A stretch of 64,000 nt of DNA. Origin: Xanthobacteraceae bacterium. GTDB lineage: Bacteria > Pseudomonadota > Alphaproteobacteria > Rhizobiales > Xanthobacteraceae. Below, piece after piece: positions 58,714-64,000 of this stretch. The stretch covers positions 1 through 64,000 of the forward strand of contig JAIESC010000037.1 in the NCBI GenBank assembly GCA_019746355.1. Direction: 5' to 3'. The notes beneath the pieces are model-generated. The model was not told the origin of the DNA, did not search any database, and saw only the letters and a list, made by a program, of their open reading frames with translations. Positions within the stretch are counted from its first letter, which is position 1. Every line of letters begins with the position of its first letter. The position numbers were made by a program, and so were the translations under genes.

Positions 58714-59625
58714 GTGACGCATTCAGCCGACAGCACCGAAAACCGCTGGATGACGCTCCTCGTCATCACCGGATTCGTTGCGGTCGCCGTGGCGCAGGTC
58801 ACCAACATGATCGTCGCGCGCGGCAATGCCGGCGCGATCCCGCCGTTCTCGCTCGCCTGCATCCGCTGGGCAATCGTTGCGCTCGGCCTCGCGCCCTTCG
58901 TGCTCGGCGAGCTCAAAGCACACCGGCGCGAGATTCGCGCGAGCGCATGGCCCGTCGTGCTGGCGGGCTTCTGCGGCATGTTCCTCTGCGGCGGTCCGGT
59001 CTACATCGCCGGCATCTCCACCACCGCGATCAACATGGCGCTGATCATGGCGCTGTCGCCGCTCGTCGTCCTGGTGGTGTCGTGGCTCGCCGGACTGGAC
59101 AAGATCGGGCGCTTCCAGTTGCTCGGCCTGGTTCTCGCGCTCGCCGGCGCGCTCACCATCGTGCTGCGCGGCGGCTCGGCGGACCTGATGTCGGCCGAAA
59201 CCCTGGTCGGCGATCTCTTGATGGTGATGGCGATGCTCGCCTGGTCCGGCTACACGCTGCTGCAGTCCAAAGCCGCGCCGCAGGTTTCGTTCCTCGGCCG
59301 CGTCTGCATGTTTGCCGCCGTCGGCGCGCTGCTTTCGCTTCCCTTTGCGCTCAACGAGATGTGGGCCGCGCCGCAGCGCGTGTTCAACGCGCACGCGCTC
59401 GGCGTCTACCTGTTCGCGGGCACCGTGCCGGGCATCTTCGCCTTCGCCGGGTTTGCCTATCTCGGCTCCCGCTTCGGCACGGTGCGAAGCTCGCTGGTGG
59501 TCTATATCGGGCCGGTTGCGAGCGCGCTGCTGTCGCTCGTTCTGCTGGGCGAGGGACCGGATGCCGTTCAACTCGCCGGCGGCTCGCTCATTTTCGCCGG
59601 CATCTGGTCAAGCCTGCGGAAATAG
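58714..59625 (+). CDS. DMT superfamily (EamA) transporter
   Basis: About 303 residues from GTG at 58714 with GGGAG 7 bases before; a TTG at 58654 is also open. Ten hydrophobic segments in two EamA halves (about residues 15-145 and 165-300). RWAIVALGLAPFVLGELK and GVYLFAGTVPGIFAFAGFAYLG are usual features of the repeats. EamA proteins export or import small metabolites such as amino acids; the substrate is not known. Confidence 0.9.
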   Translation: MTHSADSTENRWMTLLVITGFVAVAVAQVTNMIVARGNAGAIPPFSLACIRWAIVALGLAPFVLGELKAHRREIRASAWPVVLAGFCGMFLCGGPVYIAGISTTAINMALIMALSPLVVLVVSWLAGLDKIGRFQLLGLVLALAGALTIVLRGGSADLMSAETLVGDLLMVMAMLAWSGYTLLQSKAAPQVSFLGRVCMFAAVGALLSLPFALNEMWAAPQRVFNAHALGVYLFAGTVPGIFAFAGFAYLGSRFGTVRSSLVVYIGPVASALLSLVLLGEGPDAVQLAGGSLIFAGIWSSLRK

Positions 59626-59967
59626 CGCTCCGCTGTGTCCCGCGGCCGCGCCAACGGCCTGTGGAAATGTCAACCGGATTACAGCCGCGTGACAAACCGG
59701 GCGGTGGCGAAAACCCAGTAATCTGTGGCTTTGCAGATACAGTCCGGAATTGTCGTCAGGTTCAGGCCGCGATTGCCCAATTAGTCAGCAACTGCCACGC
59801 GTTTCGCCTTGTCGCTCGCGCCACCCGCGTGCTGGATTTTCGCCATAAGAATTCAAGCGGTGCGGGGGGTAGCGGTTGATCGTTGCTGTCGCGTTCTCGT
59901 CGTCATCGAGACCGTCCGGACACGTCGGCCTCCCTTCCAAGCCACTCACGACGGGAAGGGGCTGACT
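59626..59967. other. Intergenic leader of the porin gene
   Basis: About 340 bases before the TorF-type gene. A ribosome site GGGAAGGGG lies just upstream of the ATG at 59968. The stretch from 59690 to 59860 is less GC-rich than the coding regions and probably holds the promoter, but no clear -35/-10 pair was found. Confidence 0.4.
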
Positions 59968-60936
59968 ATGAAGAAGTTTACGCTTGCGGCAGTTGCCGCT
60001 CTTGCTGTTGCGGCAGCGCCGGCGTTCGCCGCCGACATGCCGATGAAGGGCGTGCGCGCGATTGCGCCGCCGCCGCCACCCGCTTGGGACATCGCCTTCG
60101 GTTCGGCGATCGCCAGCGACTACATCTGGCGCGGCATCACGCAGTCGAACCACAAGCCAGCGGTCGCGGCCTACTTCGAGCCGCGCTACAACATCAACAA
60201 GGATCTGCAACTCTACGCCGGCATCGGCGGCGCGAGCATCGACTTCCCGAACCGCGCCGCGGCGGAGATCGATCTCTACGCCGGTATCCGCCCGACCTGG
60301 GGCAAGCTCGCGTTCGACTTCGGCTTCTGGTACTACTGGTATCCTGGCGGCCAGTGCTTCAACGCGGCGGTTCCAGGCTGCCTGCCGAACCTTCCGAATC
60401 CGCCGACGCTCAACGGCAACGTCGCCAAGGGTGACTGGAGCTTCTGGGAGATCTACGCCAGGCTGAACTATACGGTTACAGATAACTTTGGCCTTGGCGC
60501 GTTCGTCTACTACTCCCCGAACGTGCTGAACATGGGCGCGGACGGCGCCTTCTTCGGCGGCAATGCCAAGTACACCTTTGCTGCGATGGCCAACGGTGTG
60601 ACACCCTACATTTCCGCCGAAGTCGGACACTGGGCGCTCGGCACCAGCGACGCGTTCTACGGCGTTCCGGCCTTCCCCAATGGCATCGCGTACAAGGACT
60701 ACACAACTTGGAGCGTTGGCATCGGCTGGAGCTGGAAGGTGTTCACTCTTGACCTGCGCTACACCGACACCGACCTGAACAAGGGCGACTGCAACGCCTT
60801 TACCAGCGATCACACCGCCTCGGGCACGACGAACGTGACGCCCATCAACCCGTCAGGCTTGGGTTCGAACTGGTGCGGTGCGCGCTTCGTGGCTCGTCTG
60901 TCGGCCGATCTCACGGTCAACACCAACCTGAAGTAA
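59968..60936 (+). CDS. TorF family putative outer membrane porin
   Basis: A 322-residue protein with signal peptide (MKKFTLAAVAALAVAAAPAFA) and a mature barrel pattern of alternating aromatic residues: FGSAIASDYIWRGITQSNHKPAV is the opening of TorF/Gcw_chp proteins. DLYAGIRPTWGKLAFDFGFWYYWY and LDLRYTDTDLNKGD are further strands; a Cys pair in loops (QCFNAAVPGC) could be disulfide linked. It would let small solutes through the outer membrane. A strong terminator follows at 60963, suggesting a single, abundant message. Confidence 0.88.
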   Translation: MKKFTLAAVAALAVAAAPAFAADMPMKGVRAIAPPPPPAWDIAFGSAIASDYIWRGITQSNHKPAVAAYFEPRYNINKDLQLYAGIGGASIDFPNRAAAEIDLYAGIRPTWGKLAFDFGFWYYWYPGGQCFNAAVPGCLPNLPNPPTLNGNVAKGDWSFWEIYARLNYTVTDNFGLGAFVYYSPNVLNMGADGAFFGGNAKYTFAAMANGVTPYISAEVGHWALGTSDAFYGVPAFPNGIAYKDYTTWSVGIGWSWKVFTLDLRYTDTDLNKGDCNAFTSDHTASGTTNVTPINPSGLGSNWCGARFVARLSADLTVNTNLK

Positions 60937-60962
60937 GGCGGCGGAAATCATTTTTTCCTTCA

Positions 60963-60998
60963 CGGGCGGTGGCCGCAAGGTCGCCGCCCGTAGCTTTT
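60963..60998 (+). terminator. Rho-independent terminator of the porin gene
   Basis: CGGGCGGTGGCC / GGTCGCCGCCCG, 12-base arms with two G-T pairs, GCAA loop, then TAGCTTTTG. Confidence 0.8.
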
Positions 60999-61030
60999 GT
61001 TGTGAGCTTGGAGCGCGGTCCGTCTGTTGC

Positions 61031-61477
61031 ATGGGCTTCGTCATGATCGAGCGCAAGAAGCTCCGGGCGGTGCTCGCCGGTGCCATGGGCGGTGCGCTCG
61101 CCATCGCCGCGATGGAGATGTATTCGGCGACCGCCCAGCTCCCGCTGGTGGCGATCCCGTTCGCGACCTCCATCGTGCTGGTCATGGGCTCGCCGCAGGC
61201 CGAGCCCGCGCAGCCGCGCGCGCTGGTCGGCGGCCATCTGGTCTCCACCGCCGTGGGCCTGCTCGCGGTCAAATTGCTCGGCCCCGACGTCTGGGTCGCG
61301 GCCGGCGCGGTGGTGGTGACCTATTCGGCCGGAGCCGTGGCCGCGGCTTCTTGCAGCCGGTGTCGCCCGCCTTCCGGTTCCAGACCGAGCCTGCGCCGGT
61401 GGAACGCCTCCAGCGTCGAGCGATGGCCGATCGAGATGATCGCCGCGGCCGGCAGCCGTTCCTGGAGCAGCCGGTAG
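61031..61477 (+). pseudogene. HPP family membrane protein fragment, 3' truncated
   Basis: The first 95 or so residues (ERKKLRAVLAGAMGGALAI, PFATSIVLVMGSPQAEPAQP, RALVGGHLVSTAVGLLAVKL) are recognisably the N-terminal two thirds of the HPP integral membrane family. The expected end with the HPP motif and AGANP is missing: from about 61320 the frame passes antisense through the end of the ABC transporter gene and reads basic, Ser/Arg-rich residues without membrane character. A deletion or rearrangement probably removed the C-terminus. Start ATG at 61031 or 61043. Confidence 0.6.
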
Positions 61478-63075
61478 AGCTTTGCCTCCGACGGCTCATC
61501 CAGCGAGGCCGTCGCCTCGTCGAGAAACAGGAAGTCCGGCTTTTGCAGGATCGCACGCGCGATGCCGAGCCGCTGCTGCTCGCCCAGCGACAGCATCCGG
61601 TTCCAGTGCGCCTCCTCGTCAAGGCGTTGGGTCAGTGCCGGCAGGCCGACCGCTTCAAGCGTCGCCGCGACCTGCTCGCGGCTGAACGCGCCGGCCTCGG
61701 CCGGATAGGCCACCGCCGCCATCAACGTGCCGACCGGAAAATACGGCCGCTGCGGCAGCATCATCACCCGCGCGTCGCCCGGCACGGTCACCGAACCCGA
61801 ACCGAACGGCCAGATGCCGGCGATGGCGCGGAACAGCGTCGATTTGCCGGAGCCCGACGGGCCAGTCACCAGCACGCGATCGCCCTGCGCCAGCTTGAGT
61901 TGCTCGGCCGCAACCAGCGGCTTGCCCGCCGGCAGCTTCACCTCGACCTTTTCGAGCGCCATGGCCTGCCCGCTGCCGGCAGGCTTCACCTCGACCACCG
62001 GCGGGCTGACCGCGGCCAGCCGCCCGGCTTCGACCGCGCGCTGGAAGCCTGAGAGCCGGTCGATCACCGCGCGCCATTCCGCGAGCTGGCGATAGATCGA
62101 GGAGCTGACGAAGAACGACAGCGCGCCCTGAACCTGGTTGAAGGCGGATGCCGTCTGCATCAGCCCGCCGAGCTGGATGGTGCCGGCGAAATAGGCCGGG
62201 CTCACCACGGCATAAGGAAACACCGTCGAGATCTGCGAGAAGCCCGCGGTGAAGAACGTCAGCCGCTTGGTCCGGGTCATGATCTCCATCCAGTTGCCGA
62301 TCACCCGCCCGAACCGTTCCAGCAGCCGCTGCCGCTCCGCGGTTTCGCCCTCGAGCAGCGCGATCTGTTCGGCGTTTTCCCGGACGCGAATCAGGTTGTA
62401 ACGGAAGTCCGCCTCGTAGCGCTGCTGCATGAAGTTGAGCCCGACCAGCGCGTGGCCGATCCACTGCGTGATCGCCGTGCCGAGGATCGAGTAGATCAGC
62501 GCTGCCCAGACCAGATAGCCGGGGATCGACCAGTTGATGCCGAACAGCGTGAACGGCGCGCTGGCTGAAAGCACCCAGAGGATGGCGATGAAGGAGGCGA
62601 GCGTCACCAGCGAATTGAGGAGGCCGAGCCCGAGAAACAGGCCCTTCTCGATGAACTGGTTGATGTCCTCGGCGATGCGCTGGTCGGGATTGTCGGCCGC
62701 GTCGCCGAGCAATTGCATCCGATAGTGATTGGCTTGGGCGAGCCATTCGCCGAGATATTGCTCCGTCATCCAGCGGCGCCAGCGGATCAAGAGCCACTGG
62801 TTCAGGTAGAGCTGATAGACGGCGAGCACGATGAAGAGCGCGGCGAGCAGGCAGAAGTACAAAAGCTCGCTGACGAAGACGTCCCAGTTCTTGTCCTGCA
62901 GGGCGTTGTAGAAGCGGTTGTTCCACTGGTTGATCATCACATTGATGGCGACGATCGACAGCTCGATCAGGATGATCGCGGCCAGCAGCACGCCGCCCGC
63001 GCGCCGGTCCTCGGACCGGAAATACGGGGCACCCAGCCGCCAGATGGTGGCGAGCGTCGAACCAAGGCCTTTCAC
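61321..63075 (-). CDS. ABC transporter, fused permease-ATPase (SbmA/YddA type)
   Basis: A 584-residue half transporter. An N-terminal six-segment domain (residues 20-340) with WNNRFYNALQDKNWDVFVSE is the ABC_membrane_2/SbmA-BacA-like module, related to peroxisomal fatty acid transporters. The ATPase has Walker A TGPSGSGKSTLFRAIAG near 410, signature LSLGEQQRLGIARAI near 505 and Walker B FLFLDEATASLDE. Possible substrates are peptides, cobalamin or fatty acyl groups. It probably works as a homodimer. The 3' end abuts the truncated HPP gene. Confidence 0.93.
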   Translation of the reverse strand: MKGLGSTLATIWRLGAPYFRSEDRRAGGVLLAAIILIELSIVAINVMINQWNNRFYNALQDKNWDVFVSELLYFCLLAALFIVLAVYQLYLNQWLLIRWRRWMTEQYLGEWLAQANHYRMQLLGDAADNPDQRIAEDINQFIEKGLFLGLGLLNSLVTLASFIAILWVLSASAPFTLFGINWSIPGYLVWAALIYSILGTAITQWIGHALVGLNFMQQRYEADFRYNLIRVRENAEQIALLEGETAERQRLLERFGRVIGNWMEIMTRTKRLTFFTAGFSQISTVFPYAVVSPAYFAGTIQLGGLMQTASAFNQVQGALSFFVSSSIYRQLAEWRAVIDRLSGFQRAVEAGRLAAVSPPVVEVKPAGSGQAMALEKVEVKLPAGKPLVAAEQLKLAQGDRVLVTGPSGSGKSTLFRAIAGIWPFGSGSVTVPGDARVMMLPQRPYFPVGTLMAAVAYPAEAGAFSREQVAATLEAVGLPALTQRLDEEAHWNRMLSLGEQQRLGIARAILQKPDFLFLDEATASLDEPSEAKLYRLLQERLPAAAIISIGHRSTLEAFHRRRLGLEPEGGRHRLQEAAATAPAE

Positions 63076-63272
63076 GGTGGAGTCTCCTGTCAGGCGGGCG
63101 GCGCGGCGATCGGGCGCCGTTGGCGCGGTTGGCGCGGGATGGGCGGTAAACCCTCTACGAAAGTCGAACGAATGAGCTTGGCAATCCCACCCAAAATAGG
63201 CCGGATCGGGGCCTTTCGGGAGGGTCCGGAGGCTTGTGAAACGGTGGTAAGGCGGTCAAAGTATCGCTCAAG

Positions 63273-63299
63273 TTGGCGGAATAGGGTGGTTCCGCCCAA
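63273..63299. promoter_or_regulatory. Imperfect inverted repeat in front of the TRAP binding-protein gene
   Basis: TTGGCGGAA and TTCCGCCCAA (one extra C) around TAGGGTGG, 68 bases before the ATG at 63367. It may be an operator; the rest of the 290-base gap shows nothing clear. Confidence 0.35.
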
Positions 63300-63366
63300 G
63301 GTTGGTGACTACACAAGGGGCCGCCACCGGCGCTGCCCCCAACATACTCTGAGGGAGGGACTGCGA

Positions 63367-64000
63367 ATGAGCACGAAATCACACTCGAAACTTGCCAGCC
63401 GCCGCAAATTCCTGATGGCCGCGGGCGCGACCGCGGCGGCAACGGCCGTCTCCGCGCCGGCCGTCCAGGCCCAGTCGGGCCCGATCAACATGCGCTGGCA
63501 AAGCACGTGGCCGTCGAAGGACATCTTCCACGAATACGCGCTCGACTTCGGCAAGAAGGTCAACGACATGACCGGCGGCGACCTCAGGATCGAGGTGCTG
63601 CCGGCGGGCGCGGTGGTTCCGGCGTTCCAGCTCCTCGACGCGGTGTCGAAGGGCGTGCTCGACGGCGGCCACGGCGTGCTGGTCTATCACTACGGCAAGC
63701 AGAACGCGCTCGCGCTGTGGGGCTCCGGCCCGGGCTACGCGATGGACGCCAACATGCTGCTGGCCTGGCACAAGTACGGCGGCGGCAAGGAACTGCTGAA
63801 CGAGATCTTCACGGGCATCGGCGCCAACGTGGTGTCGTTCCCCTACGGCCCGATGCCGACCCAGCCGCTCGGCTGGTACAAGCGGCCGATCACCAAGCCC
63901 GATGACTTCAAGGGCCTGAAGTTCCGCACCGTCGGCATCTCGATTGACGTGTTCACCGGCCTCGGCGCCGCGGTCAACGCGCTGCCCGGCGGCGAGATCG
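63367..64000 (+). CDS. dctP: TRAP transporter solute-binding protein (3' partial)
   Basis: The first 211 codons of a DctP-type protein; the frame is open to the window end. The twin-arginine-like SRRKFLMAAGATAAATAVSA signal leads to INMRWQSTWPSKDIFHEYAL. The form, with WQSTWPS and MTGGDLRIEVLPAGAVVPAFQ, is that of the TakP/FcbT1 branch (keto acid and chloroaromatic transport), distinct from the DctP at 32851. GGGAGGGACTGCGA before the ATG is a ribosome site. The likely QM partners are beyond the window or the orphan pair at 11445-13376; this is inference. Confidence 0.9.
   Translation, partial: MSTKSHSKLASRRKFLMAAGATAAATAVSAPAVQAQSGPINMRWQSTWPSKDIFHEYALDFGKKVNDMTGGDLRIEVLPAGAVVPAFQLLDAVSKGVLDGGHGVLVYHYGKQNALALWGSGPGYAMDANMLLAWHKYGGGKELLNEIFTGIGANVVSFPYGPMPTQPLGWYKRPITKPDDFKGLKFRTVGISIDVFTGLGAAVNALPGGEI

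Overview
The window reads as a chromosomal segment of a high-GC alphaproteobacterium, most likely a member of the Hyphomicrobiales close to Bradyrhizobium, Rhodopseudomonas or their Xanthobacteraceae relatives. This is an inference from four things: two small secreted DUF3551-type proteins, a short conserved membrane protein with an HIKIVVVSLVAG segment, many solute-binding-protein transporters (three TRAP sets or parts, one Liv-type ABC operon, one Bug protein), and interspersed palindromic repeats of the type common in that group. No rRNA, tRNA, CRISPR array or replication origin was recognised.

Layout. 1-9.6 kb: M3 peptidase (5' end cut off by the window), gamma-glutamyltransferase-like protein, L,D-transpeptidase, CYTH protein, amidohydrolase, a DUF1007/NicO nickel-cobalt transport pair and an FAD monooxygenase. 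9.7-11.4 kb: a cobalt-type nitrile hydratase operon (alpha, beta, accessory) on the minus strand. 11.4-15.6 kb: TRAP permease pair, SDR dehydrogenase and acyl-CoA dehydrogenase. 15.7-24.3 kb: class II aldolase, secreted metallo-beta-lactamase-fold hydrolase, a large fused indolepyruvate ferredoxin oxidoreductase, a VOC protein, a Bug binding protein and a double OsmC protein. 24.7-31.1 kb: a lysozyme-like secreted protein, CopD-like membrane protein, TetR regulator with a perfect operator palindrome next to a carboxymuconolactone-decarboxylase-family protein, thioredoxin plus CcdA, TfoX-like and HxlR proteins. 31.1-35.7 kb: a GntR regulator divergent from a fumarylacetoacetate-hydrolase/TRAP (P, Q, M) operon.

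35.7-39.0 kb is the accessory patch: AT-richer sequence, an IS1595-type transposase broken by a one-base frameshift, two overlapping genes coupled to it (71 aa, and about 332 aa resembling DUF6414), an alphaproteobacterial LexA-type box on a TTGACA promoter, and a dense run of hairpins.

39.0-64.0 kb: a second copy of the lysozyme-like protein coupled to a class II aldolase and a molybdenum hydroxylase large subunit; an acyl-CoA synthetase/Liv ABC operon with a hairpin before and a terminator after its binding-protein gene, continuing into LivF, a zinc protease and a PaaK-like ligase; glycolate oxidase subunits E and F without D; a histone-H1-like basic protein; a cytoplasmic-looking NMT1-type binding protein; a ketopantoate-reductase-like protein; an EamA transporter; a TorF-type porin; a truncated HPP protein; an SbmA/YddA-type ABC exporter; and the start of a TRAP binding protein cut off by the window end.

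Together the genes suggest a heterotrophic soil or plant-associated bacterium scavenging organic acids, aromatic or branched-chain acids and nitriles, degrading them through CoA thioesters. Seven copies of one palindromic repeat punctuate the window, five of them between convergent genes.
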